A program made the translations under genes and the position numbers. A stretch of DNA of 64,000 nt from Leuctra nigra (lineage: Eukaryota; Arthropoda; Insecta; Plecoptera; Leuctridae): positions 15,193,073-15,257,072 of the forward strand of contig OW203767.1 in NCBI GenBank assembly GCA_934045905.1, written 5' to 3'. Every line of letters begins with the position of its first letter. The stretch's first letter is position 1. A model generated the notes under the pieces. The model made no database searches. It saw only the letters and a list, made by a program, of their open reading frames with translations, and was not told the origin of the DNA. Of the stretch, positions 1 to 11,100 are shown piece after piece.

Positions 1-851
1 TAAAAATAGCACTAAAAATAAGTAGAGCTGTAAAATACTAAAAGATAAACGGAAAGTATGACGCAATAATATGATGGTAGCGAATTAAATGATTTTGAGG
101 TTTTATCGAATAAAAGTACTAGTCTTTTGCTAGGACGTAGGTAGGATGTTTTCAGCTTGTAATTAGATCAACATCGCTGTGTTTGTTTAGAAGAACACGT
201 CATAATCGCTTCCACAAACACTTTTCAATGACGGCTGAACAGACTAACGATCACTACATTATGGCCAGAGAGGAGCTAGACTGTCATTTCGTTGTTCGTT
301 CGATTTGAGTCTTGATAATACTTGACCATTGATTCTCTAAACAATACCACATGTTTTTAAGTGAGTTATGCTGTTTTGTAATTATTACAAATGGTTAATG
401 GTTAGTTACTGATTCACATTTTTATACCAATTGTCAGTACAGTGATGACATTCTTCATGAACTTACTTTGTGCAAAGTGCGATAGTAGGCACACTTGGCC
501 AAAGTAAAAACGGCATTCAAAAGAAGCGGACTATAGCTGATAATGATTATTTGATGATATATCATCCATGTTCGTCAAACTCTATAGTATAGTTGCAGGT
601 CTCATTTCATTGATAATGACAGGAACTGTCAAGGAACCTGATCAAGCCACTCCGTTTCGTTCACATACCATTTTTTCTTCTGCCATGCGTGATCTACTTT
701 TTTTTTCCTTAAAACGTATTAATTAAAGAAAATTATAATTTCTAATTAGTTAGTTTATAGCATCTTAGCACTATTTGGCAATGAATTAAAGTTTTCAGTA
801 ATCAGGTTCCTCTAATCTTTACAATGTGAAGTTGAGACCAAAAATACTGGA

Positions 852-1088
852 GCTGGATTCACAAAAGGTGTTAAGCCCTATACCGGCATAACTTTATGCC
901 GGTATAGCATTATAACTACCAATATCTCTATTACCATGATATTACCATGTTAAAACTTAGTATTTTATCATTTAAAATGGTGATTTGTACAATTAATATC
1001 ATAAAGATATGCCGGTTAGACATGAGAATAGCTAATTATTGATATTAGATTTTTTGGTCATAAAGTTATACTTCTTTGTGAATCCAGC
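852..1088. mobile_element. Short inverted-repeat element (MITE-like)
   Basis: GCTGGATTCACAAA near 853 is repeated in inverted orientation as TTTGTGAATCCAGC at about 1075-1088, which gives terminal inverted repeats of about 14 bp around some 240 bp with no coding potential. Just inside the left end is a perfect 11-bp palindrome with a 4-nt loop (ATACCGGCATA / TATGCCGGTAT, 880-905). No clear target-site duplication is visible, so the superfamily is unknown. Confidence 0.45.
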
Positions 1089-1338
1089 CCCTGAATTTGG
1101 TTGCGACTGTCGTATAAAATGATTTGTTGAAAATGACAATGATATTTCCATATTATCAGTCGGTTTGATTGATGCATCATTCATTAGTGAAATCAGGTAA
1201 TGGAGATCGAACCATGATTCAGCCACTCACAAGTCACTCAGTTCTGATAAGAGCAATCAAGTTTTAGAGCAGATTAGAAGACACAAATTACACCAAGAGA
1301 GTTTTATTTGCGACGTGACATTATTTCAAATCACAGTT

Positions 1339-1487
1339 GTCAATCATCACATCCAATCATCCGTTTCAATCATCACATCCAATCATCCGTTTCAATCATC
1401 GCATATCCAATCATCTGTTTCAATCATCGCATATCCAATCATCTGTTTCAATCATCGCATATCCAATCATCTGTTTCAATCATCGCA
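1339..1487. repeat. Short tandem repeat, 26/28-bp unit
   Basis: About five copies of a unit built on ATCCAATCATCYGTTTCAAT. The first copies have a 26-bp period and the later ones a 28-bp period (starts near 1401, 1429 and 1457). Open frames across it (SNHLFQSS-like peptides) are a by-product of the repeat. Confidence 0.85.
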
Positions 1488-2203
1488 GGTCTTCTTCAAT
1501 CTTCATGTTGAATCTAGCAAGAAATCACTTGCAGAATATATCAGCATATCATATTATAGTTTGATTTGACATTCTTATCTAGATGTATAAAGGAAATCAG
1601 TTGAATGCTCCCTACAGCTTGTATAGTAATAAAAGAAATTCTTTTGCTATGTTTCATCCTTGGAATGGAATTTTAAAATGTCAACGCTTTCGAATTCCCG
1701 TCAATCGAGGAATGTGGGATATCTAATTGAATATTTTTTCTGACAAACAGTTAGTCTAATTGTTTACAATGTGCAACTGCGTCAAACACTCATTCATACT
1801 TGGATGAAGAAAATAACTTTAGAACAAGGAAAGATTGCGGCTACTTGTTGATTAGAACTGCGTCCTCAAAACAAATACATTTGATCAAAGTTCTTGGGAC
1901 ATTTTATTGCAGGACCTTATCATAAAATATTTCATCAGATTCACAGAACTTAGTAGACTAAAGAATGTAGTGATGGTGACATATATTGTCAACAAGATAC
2001 CAAGCTTAATCAAGAACTTTTGACGAGGACATCAATTATATCCAATTAAATTGGAAACTAAGACTGTTTCCAAAATTTCGTTCTTGTTTTGACCTCATGC
2101 CGTGGAGGTTATTTATGAAGGAAATAGAAAATTAGAATCACAACAATGAAACAGCATTCTGAAACAATTTTCTGTGTCCTCAACACGTAATAACAGCTGA
2201 ACG

Positions 2204-3088
2204 ATGTTACAGGTGACGATGGCGCCTTCAACAGCCATCACCCTCCTGGTCCTGGTCGTCGCCGTCACCGCCTCACCGCCTCCATCCTCGCGGTACGCCG
2301 TCGAGGAGTTCTGTCCGGAGGAATGTACCTGTGACGTCTACCCCAACATCATCCAAGCCGACTGCAGTGCCCGTTCACTCTCCGACATCCCTTCTTCGTT
2401 CCACTTCACCACGAACAAGCTCATCCTCGACGACAACGTCCTCGTCAATCTTCAACCGAACGCGTTCCAGAACTTAGAGAACCTGAAGACATTCAACTGC
2501 GCTCGGTGCAAAATAGAACACATCGACAACGACGCGTTTCTCGGATTGAACAATCTCAAGGTCATTGATCTATCCTCCAACAAATTCAAACACATTTCTA
2601 TAAAACCATTTCGTGAACTGAAGCACCTCCGTGTATTGATTCTTGAAGGTAACGATGAATTGGACTGCGACGCGATACACAAAGATTTTCATGATCTTTC
2701 ACCCTACATCATAGTGCAATGCGGAGGTGAGACTCTGAGAACGAAACGAACTCCTACTGACGACGATCGCCTCCAGCAAGCTTTTGTCGACGACGTGTTC
2801 ACCAACACTTCGAGAGACGTGGATACTAACCACAACGGAACTAATGTGAACAACACTAGGTCGCTCGCCGACGTGCCCGCCGACGCCGGCGGCGAATGGG
2901 TGCCGATTGACACACCGGAGGAGCCCGGCGGCTGGGGCGCCGGGACGTGGGTCGTCCTCGCCATCCTCATCCTCATCATCTGTCTCGTCTGCTTCAAGTT
3001 CGTCTTCTTGCGGCTGAGGAAGAGGTACAAGAGGAGGGCGAGAGAGGCGGCGTGGAGGGCGGAGGATGAGGAGAATGATGATGCGTAG
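2204..3088 (+). CDS. Leucine-rich repeat single-pass membrane protein
   Basis: An intronless frame of up to 294 residues. The real start may be the second ATG at 2219 (MAPSTAIT...), which sits in a better context (GACGATGG) and directly begins the hydrophobic signal peptide. In order: signal peptide; an LRR N-terminal cysteine cap (CPEECTC, about residues 37-43); about three to four LRRs of the LxxLxLxxN type (about 70-150, for example LKVIDLSSNKF); a short C-terminal cap with cysteines near residues 154 and 173; a spacer with potential N-glycosylation sites (NTS, NGT, NNT); a transmembrane helix at about 248-270; and a short cytoplasmic tail, basic then acidic. The layout is that of small insect LRR surface or adhesion proteins. 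I do not recognise a specific orthologue, and ligand and role are unknown. GC content is well above the flanks. Confidence 0.85.
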   Translation: MLQVTMAPSTAITLLVLVVAVTASPPPSSRYAVEEFCPEECTCDVYPNIIQADCSARSLSDIPSSFHFTTNKLILDDNVLVNLQPNAFQNLENLKTFNCARCKIEHIDNDAFLGLNNLKVIDLSSNKFKHISIKPFRELKHLRVLILEGNDELDCDAIHKDFHDLSPYIIVQCGGETLRTKRTPTDDDRLQQAFVDDVFTNTSRDVDTNHNGTNVNNTRSLADVPADAGGEWVPIDTPEEPGGWGAGTWVVLAILILIICLVCFKFVFLRLRKRYKRRAREAAWRAEDEENDDA

Positions 3089-4495
3089 CAAGGTGTGCGG
3101 TGACGGACGTTGTGATTGAAGTTGTCAGAAACTATTCGGACTGCGACCAATTTTTCTTCGGTTCGTCTTGAATCTTGATGCATTTAAATGTGCTCTGTGT
3201 TTGATTATAGATCAGTGGCGAACTGGGCCGTTGTACTTGGTGGTGATCACCCTCGTCAAGAGCATAATTGACTTCTTCAGAATACTACTGAAAATATGCA
3301 TAACTATTTTTAATGACAGTGCACTGTTGTTGAGCTGAAATTTCCAACTACCAATAATGAATTTATGTGATTTTACATTGACAAAATTACTATATAATTA
3401 GAAAAACACAAAGAAAAAGTTAAATTAGTATCCATCAAATTGAGGCTGTTGAAATTAAGATGGCCCCGTCAATCTGGCAATATACACTGTCACTAATCCA
3501 ATTTAACTAAAAAAAAAAGTAAAAATTAACAGTTAATCAATCTTTACTAATTAGTTGGCATCTTAATTTGACTAGCATAGCCCCCAAATTTGGCAGCCCC
3601 TAAACACCATATAATTGGAATCCGGACACTTTCTCAGTTAAAAAAAAATCCATTTTAAAATGTAGGTACATTTTAAGAGCGACTTTTCCTTTGGTATCTT
3701 GAATGAATAATTATTGCTGATTTTACATGAACTCCCTAGGCAGATTATTCTTCAGTGTCAGTTTACTAATTGCTGTTGGCATGTGGAGTCAAGAACCAAG
3801 CTGATTATCATGTTATCTAATCGACAGTGTCACTCCTCATAAAAATACATAATCAAGAGTAAGTACACGGTAAAGCATGGCGCGCGTACTTGTGATATAA
3901 TTGTGTTACCATCACAAAATGAATTACGTTTTAGACTGAACATTATTTAGTAAAAATAGAGTTATGGGTGATGTTATTAAAAGTAGTTTTTATTGTTGTT
4001 GGAACTATTATTTATGTTATTTAAAATCAGATTAATTTAGATACCTAATAGTATTTTAATAAGAATTCTTCTTTGGCTCATAAAATGTTGGTATGCTACC
4101 TAAAATACCTATTCGTTTAGGATGTAATATTCAAGATCAAGGCTATGATGCTTTATTATATTATTAGTGAAAATAATGTTTACTGGATCAATTATTTTAG
4201 AATTAAACCCTATCTCCAGAGAATTTCCTTTATTTATTGAAATAATACCATTTTTTAAGATATAGCTGCTAAATTGTAAACCGTTGATCCATCACGTTGT
4301 TCTTTACTAGATCCATTATTATTCTGGAGTGCCCTCATTTGTAATCTAAAAATTATTGCATTATAAGTATCGCATGTGGGATTCAAAGTTTGCATAATAA
4401 GCAAGCTTAGCAGTTCTAATATTTTTAAGTTTTTAAATTATTTTTAATGAACTGTAAATGAATTGAAATTGAAATTTTAAATTTTTCATAATAAC

Positions 4496-4753
4496 TTAAA
4501 TGTCTGTTTTTGATGAAGCATTTCGTATACTTTTGAATTTGATATAATTTTTATTAGTTGATTGTGAATTGTTAAATTGGCTGTTATTGTTAAAATGAAC
4601 GAAGTTAGTTTTGTTGTGGTTTAAGTTTATTAGTTTGTTCGCGTTAAACCAGTGTTGCAAGTTCTCCAATTCTTTTTCTGCTTTTTCGTTCAGTGCTTCT
4701 AAAGTTTCCTTGCTTAAAATTAGGCTAGTAATTCTTGAGATATTCTGAGACAC
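4496..4753 (-). pseudogene. Reverse-transcriptase fragment of a non-LTR retrotransposon
   Basis: The minus-strand frame reads TSLILSKETLEALNEKAEKE followed by a segment containing LQHWFNANKLINLNHNKTNF. This is the stretch just after the catalytic ADD box in Jockey/CR1-type reverse transcriptases (helix, then W-F-x-x-N-K-L and K-T-x-F). The residues that should be F/Y-A-D-D read ISRI, so the catalytic aspartates are lost, and no further RT sequence is seen on either side. It is a dead, truncated fragment of about 85 codons. Confidence 0.6.
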
Positions 4754-5173
4754 ACTAAAGTGTCACAAATGATATTGATTTTTTATTGATGAAAATCCAC
4801 ATCAGATTTGATTTGATTCTAGAGAAGCCGGATGGTTTTAAAAGTTCCCTCAAAACTGTTTAGTTTGCTTTTCGTCCACGTGAGAGTGACATAACAATAA
4901 TTTCAATATGGCGCCCATTGATCATCATAACCTAATATCTTTGTACACGTCTGTTGTGATGTTTTCATTAAAATATATTAAAATAATTTATTCGTTTAAG
5001 TTTGTAATTTTCATATTTTGATTTACAGTCTGTGAAGTGTATTTCGTAATTACATCCTGCAACATAATGCATTCGTTTTTTCGGGACTGGCTAAGTGCCT
5101 AGTAATTAATGAAGTCCATTATCCTTGACAGAATAATGACGTGTAGGTAGCGTACACGTATGGTTTTTATTCC

Positions 5174-5185
5174 ATGCGTGTATGA
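5174..5185 (+). promoter_or_regulatory. Upstream ORF in the FUT8 leader
   Basis: ATG at 5174 opens a three-codon frame (M-R-V-stop). A second out-of-frame ATG at 5182 opens a longer frame that overlaps the FUT8 start at 5195. Both could lower initiation at the main start if they lie in the mRNA. The transcription start is not known. Confidence 0.3.
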
Positions 5186-5194
5186 CATTTTGTC

Positions 5195-8100
5195 ATGAAG
5201 CTGTTAAGATTTCTGGGCTGGGGAAAAGCCCTACTTCTACTTCTTGCGATATGGATCAGCGTTCTTCTGCTTGCGGCTACACCGATCTTCCGATCAACAA
5301 CTCAAGAGCCCGATCCGAAAACTTTACAGCGGCTCTCCAAAGCAATCAGTGATTTGGAGACACTAAAGAAACAGAACTCCGAGCTCAAGAAACTGTTTGT
5401 GGGAATTAATACAGTGTAAATTTAATGATTTTCTACATCCTTAGCCTGGTAGCCTAACCAACTCCGTATCTGTCAATGTCAAAAAATGAACACTTGTCGA
5501 ACACTTGTACCTACCTACTTGTTCTACTTCTAAATCAGTTATTTGAGCAAGCACAGAGCTCTGGAGCTTTGGAGGGTGTGTTTGTTAATGATTACTTTAT
5601 TATTTACAGTGATGAGCCAAGCCCTCAAGATGCACAGTATCAGGATGTTAAAGAAAAATTAGTTCAAGCCGAGAAGCTTTTAAATCCGGCGCAAAATGAC
5701 GAGCTCTCCGGTACGTAATAATCAATGATTTATTGCACAATACATTATTAGTGCATACTGAATGTACACATTATTGATTTTGAATTCTTCTTGTTCGCAG
5801 CTAAAGAGGAGCCGAACTTGGAGTACGAGAATGCACGTCGAAGAATTGCGATGGACGTGCGTGAAATCTGGTACTTCATACGTGCTGAAGTGAAGATGAT
5901 GCAGAAGGAAGCAACAGATTTGTCGCCTTCACTTGCTACTAAGCTCACCCATCTTCTCGAATTAGGATCGGAACATAAACGGTAATCCACCTGAGAATGT
6001 GGTACCTATCTAGCTAGTTTACGTTTAGTTGTCGTTACAATCCCCTGCACAAAACTAGACATCCATTTGACATTTTATTCCTTATTTTGAATTTGAACAC
6101 AGCTTGAACTTTGCTCTGTTTCCAAGAATACTATCTAGGAAGTAAACTTGAAGCAATATGATTAAAATCATTCTACATATTATTTAATGTGTCTATTCAC
6201 AAGAGCGGGATTGCACAAATTCATGCATACTAAGGTGTGGTAACCCTACCTCAAGGGTCAGCAACCTGCGGCTCCTTGGCGGTCTAGAATCGCTCTTTAG
6301 GTATACCTAATTTAATAAAAGATATGAAATCGAAAAATTTGAAAATACGAAGAAAAAAAAGTGCCCTGCGGTGCGGGGCAGCAATTCGACACTAAAAGTT
6401 GCAATGTGCGCTCTGACGGCAGAAAGTAGCACTAGAGGTTTGAGGACAGAATACATTTCTCATAAGCAACATGCTAAGTTTAGACACCTCTACATCAGGC
6501 ACTATTAAACATAGATACTTAAAAATAATTACGGTTATAGAAAAGATTATGCTTTTTCGATCTGTCACCTCAGAATTTTTCTACAAGTTCAAATTGCAGT
6601 CTCAGAATGATGCAAACATGAAATTCGTCAGCCAATGAGACGCTAGCTCCGCCCATCGACCAACCAATCATGTCACTCTAGAAGTATTATTACTTAGAAT
6701 TTTAAGTTTTATTTAAAAATTATCTATTATCCATCAACGGAAATGAATAGTTACTGTATTAACATTCATTCATAAGTTTGCATAGTATCAGGTTAAAAAG
6801 AACTTCAATTGTCTGAATATCCTGTAAATTGCGTGTTTTTGAACCATGTTTTGCCATAAGAAACAATGTTGGACGTGAACAGAGTCCGCTTTACTCCCGC
6901 CATCTTGAAAATAATTACAGTGACCGCAGCGCCATCTATTGTTACTTTTAGTGTCGAATTGGAAGGTTATTTGATTCAATATGTTCATTTTAGAGTCCCA
7001 AATTCACTTTTAAATTGTCGAAATTCTTTAAAAAATCGTCCTGCGGGGCGGGGAGCTTTGTCAAAATATAAAAATAAACTAATTCAATTTATTATTTTCA
7101 GTGTTATATATTTGATTGCCTCTACTGCGGCTCCCATTATTATCTAATTTATTAATTTTATGAAAATTGGCTTCTTCAGCAAAAAGGTTGCTGACCCATG
7201 CCCTACTGGCATGATTGTACACATCTTCACGAAAATTTGTGCGTTTTTCCACGGCATTACCTTGTTTTGACCATGGGAATGGTCTCACCAATACATTTAA
7301 TCTCTCTCAGATGTGGGAGATGGTGTAGTAGATAATGTTAAGGGCAGTCATATATTTTTTCCCGCCAAAAGCGATTTGGAGCGGTTTTCGAGCGAAATAC
7401 AAAATATAAATATCTATAATTAACAAACGGTTATGAATATCGAAAAAGCAAGACCGAGGTGACATGTATTGAACCTTTATCTACATTTTCATCGCTTACT
7501 GTCATAACTTTGCTCCTACTATGTGGTCAGTATGTGTCGGGCACGAAAACACTATACGTAAATATACGTAAATATACGGAGTGTTTTCGTGCCCGACACA
7601 TACTGACCACATTGTAGGAGCAAAGTTATGACAGTAAGCGATGAAAATGTAGATAAAGGTTCAATACATGTCACCTCGGTCTTGCTTTTTCGATATTTAT
7701 AACCATTTGTTAATTATAGTCATTTATATTTTGGATTTCGCTCGAAAACCGCTCCAAATCGCTTTTGGCGGGAAAAAATTTATGACCAGCCTTAATGACT
7801 TGTGATAATGTTCTACAGATCGGCGCTGAACGACATCAGAAACCTGGGCGAGGTTGACGGCTACGCGGCATGGAGAGAGAAGGAAGCAAGCGAACTCAGC
7901 GATCTCGTGCAAAGAAGACTTAAATTCCTACAGAATCCTCCCGACTGCTCCACAGCTAGGAAGTTAATCTGCAATCTCAACAAGGTGTGAGAATTTGACA
8001 AAGACCAACAGGGTTTATTTTATTGAGCATCTTTGTGTACACAAATCAATTTTAATGTTTCAAATAAGTTATTTCTGTTTAAATTTAGTTTTACGTAGGT

Positions 8101-11100
8101 AATGCACCCCAATTGTTCTCGATGGCTCTCAATGTTCTCAATGGTTCTCGTCAGATCACCGAGTTTAAGCAACATTGACCACGGTGAGCGGTTGGATGGG
8201 TGACCATTCTACTCTGCCTTGCTTGTTGCTGCCGTTGGGCCAGAGAGACTGGGGTGTTTGGGGATTAGTGTTACGACCTCCCTCCACCTGTTATCAGTCT
8301 CTCGACGGCGTGGGTTGTGGAGGCTCGTGCTGTAAATGTCACGCCGTCCTTCGGATGGGACGTTAAGCCGTTGGCCCCCTTGGTATCTTTCGTCAGGAGT
8401 AGGCTACATGCCGGTACCGAGTTTCCTCTCCTCCCTTCTCTATATTACATTCTCACTAGTGGAGCCTAGCTCCGATGAGAATATATAAATAATATTAATA
8501 ATGATAGGTACCTAGACCACTTTTTAGAGAAGAAATTCACTCGTTGAGAGCATATTTTAATTTTTTTATTATTGTGGCTAAAGAATTTCTAGTCAACGCT
8601 ATAAAAGCAGGGTTGTTTTAAAAGCATTTAACTTAAAATACATTTGTCCTACATGCTCTTAGGTATCGTACATGGTAATAAAAATGTGTATTTTACGTTA
8701 ATGAAGCCAGTTAGAATGCAGTAAAATGTATTTTCTCTCCTGTCTCCAGGGCTGTGGTTTCGGCTGCCAGCTGCACCACGCGGTGCACTGCTTCATCATC
8801 GCGTACGGCACGGAGCGCACGATGATCCTCAAGTCCAAGGGCTGGCGGTATCACAAGGCGGGCTGGGAGGAGGTGTTCTTGCCCGTAAGCGACACGTGCA
8901 CGGACCCAGGGGGAGCCACGCAGAGCCACTGGCCAGGTAACAACCAGGCAATCAGCAATAGATAGATATTGTCATTAGTCACCTAATATGTTAGCTAACA
9001 GAATGAAATAAAATATTTATTTTCTGTATGTGCACAAATGAAATAGGTTCTTAATTTAGCACAAGTTGCACATACCCTTAGGGCCAGCCCTGATTCTCTC
9101 ACCTGTTCCAGGGACTGTCAGTCCCTGATAACAAAATTTAAAATTCAATTTCAATTTTAAATGTGAGAATGGCATTGATTTTGGCATATGATATGATATG
9201 ATATGATCGAAATCGTAAATTCTAACTTTGTTGATAATAAACAAAATGACATGTTTGAACCTACCTAAATATCCTCTCTCTAATATCTGCGAGATGATTT
9301 TAAAAATTGAAATCTAGAATAAGAATGAGATTCGATTTTTTTAAAATCAGAAAATCAGAAATCTTAACTTACTTCTGCTTGTGTTTTAACCAGGCACTGC
9401 GGAGACGCAAGTCGTCGACGTGCCCATCATCGACTCTCTCTCCCCCCGAGCTCGGTTTCTTCCCCGCGCGATCCCTCAAGACCTGGCGCCGCGGCTGGAG
9501 CGCGTCCACGGGGACCCCATTGTCTGGTGGATCGGCCAGTTCCTCAAGTACCTGCTCCGGCCGCAAGAGGGCACCACGCACATGCTCCAGTCGGCCGCAG
9601 ACAAGTTGGCTTTCAAGCGACCCATTGTTGGGTGAGACACTCTATTGTGTTCAGTATTAGTTTAGGAATGTAGGTATACACGCTGCCCAATTTATGTATG
9701 AAATTGAAATAGGCTTCTGCAGTGTTTTACGTGATGACCTTGGATTTACCCTATGTCTGTCTTGGTGGTCTATTTCAAGCATACGTTGGACAGGGAGTAA
9801 AGACAGGAGAAATGATATGAAAAAGAGTCTGCAAATACCATAGACATTTATACTCACTGCGTTCGAGATATGCATCTACGGTTTGGAGAGGCGTACTCAA
9901 GGTGGTTCCTAGGCCGTGACGTCATGCTAAGCAATAGCCGCCATGTTGCGGTATTGGTTTGCAGGACTGGCAATCTGCCATGATGTCTACCACGTTTTGA
10001 CGCACTGACAGAATGTAAACAAATAGTAAGTACCGCAACATGGCTGCCGCATAGAGGTCGAGCATAGGTTCCCACATCGCCATGCTAGATGCATATCTCG
10101 AACGCAGTGAGTATAAATGTCTATGCAAATACTACGTAATGTACACTTAAACAAATAATAAACGGTACCTCGAAAGAAAAGGATTGTTTGATAAAGGTTT
10201 GATGGCATCATCCCATGAAGCCTGTGCTAATGCATTATCTAAATCTAGTAGGTGAGCTCTGATTTCATTGATAATAACAAGGATTTATTGTCAATGAACC
10301 TAACTAGCAGCCAATCCTTTTTGTGTAAAGTACCGTTTTTAATTGGTTTGAGTGTACCTTCACTCAACGAGAAAAAAAAAACGGTATTCAAAAGGAACAG
10401 ATTGGCTGAAAAGATTTGTAGGCACACAATCCGAAGTAGATGCAAACTCATCATCAATGATTTCATCGATTAACGAGGATCTCTCTTTGCAGCGTGCACA
10501 TCCGGCGCACGGACAAAGTGGGCACCGAGGCGGCGTTCCACTCTCTGGACGAGTACATGAGTCATGTGGACGAGTATTACAACCAGCTGGAGCTGAGACA
10601 GAAGGTCAACAAGCGCCGCATCTATCTGGCGTCGGACGACCCCAAGGTCATCTTCGAGGCCAGGAAGAAGTGAGTCTATCTTCAAATATTAACCAATATG
10701 AAGAATTTGGAAATATTTAGTCACCTACAAGAAATCTTTAGAATACATGAATATATATGAGTTTCACAATAGAAGTAGTATCACATTTGAAAATTATTAG
10801 GAGAACCTTTTAAGGTAGTTTTTAAGGATGTGCTGGGTGTCTCAAACTCTATGACTGAAACTGTTTGTCGCCAACAGCTACCCACACTACGAGATAATCG
10901 GCGACCCGGACGTGGCGAAGACTGCGTCGGTCTCGCAACGCTACACCGGCACGTCGCTCAACGGCATCATCATCGATGTCCATTTCCTCTCTCTCTCAGA
11001 CTACCTCGTCTGCACATTCTCCTCGCAGGTACGTTGGCACTATTTGCCCTGTAATGGTAAAAAACTATCTAGATGGCAGCACTTACTTAGGTTACCACAT

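Larger units (their letters stand above)
1..2203. other. Non-coding region upstream of the LRR gene
   Basis: AT-rich sequence with no open frame that resembles a protein. It holds a small inverted-repeat element (852-1088) and a short tandem array (1339-1487), listed separately. The end of the region may contain a 5' UTR exon of the following gene: TTACAG at 2207-2212 looks like a splice acceptor just before the ATG at 2219. I see nothing else in it. Confidence 0.6.
3089..5194. other. Non-coding region between the LRR and FUT8 genes
   Basis: AT-rich. It presumably includes the 3' UTR of the LRR gene and the promoter and 5' UTR of FUT8. The only recognisable content is a decayed reverse-transcriptase fragment on the minus strand (4496-4753). 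Confidence 0.5.

Noticed and set aside
2699..3183. Long minus-strand frames opposite the LRR gene
   Set aside because: Shadow frames of a GC-rich coding exon; composition is Arg/Ser/Pro noise.
8140..8260. Functional 5S rRNA gene
   Set aside because: Only the internal promoter part resembles 5S; the 5' third and 3' stem are missing.
10352..10720. 122-codon frame across FUT8 exon 7
   Set aside because: Different frame from the FUT8 product and crosses the intron boundary.
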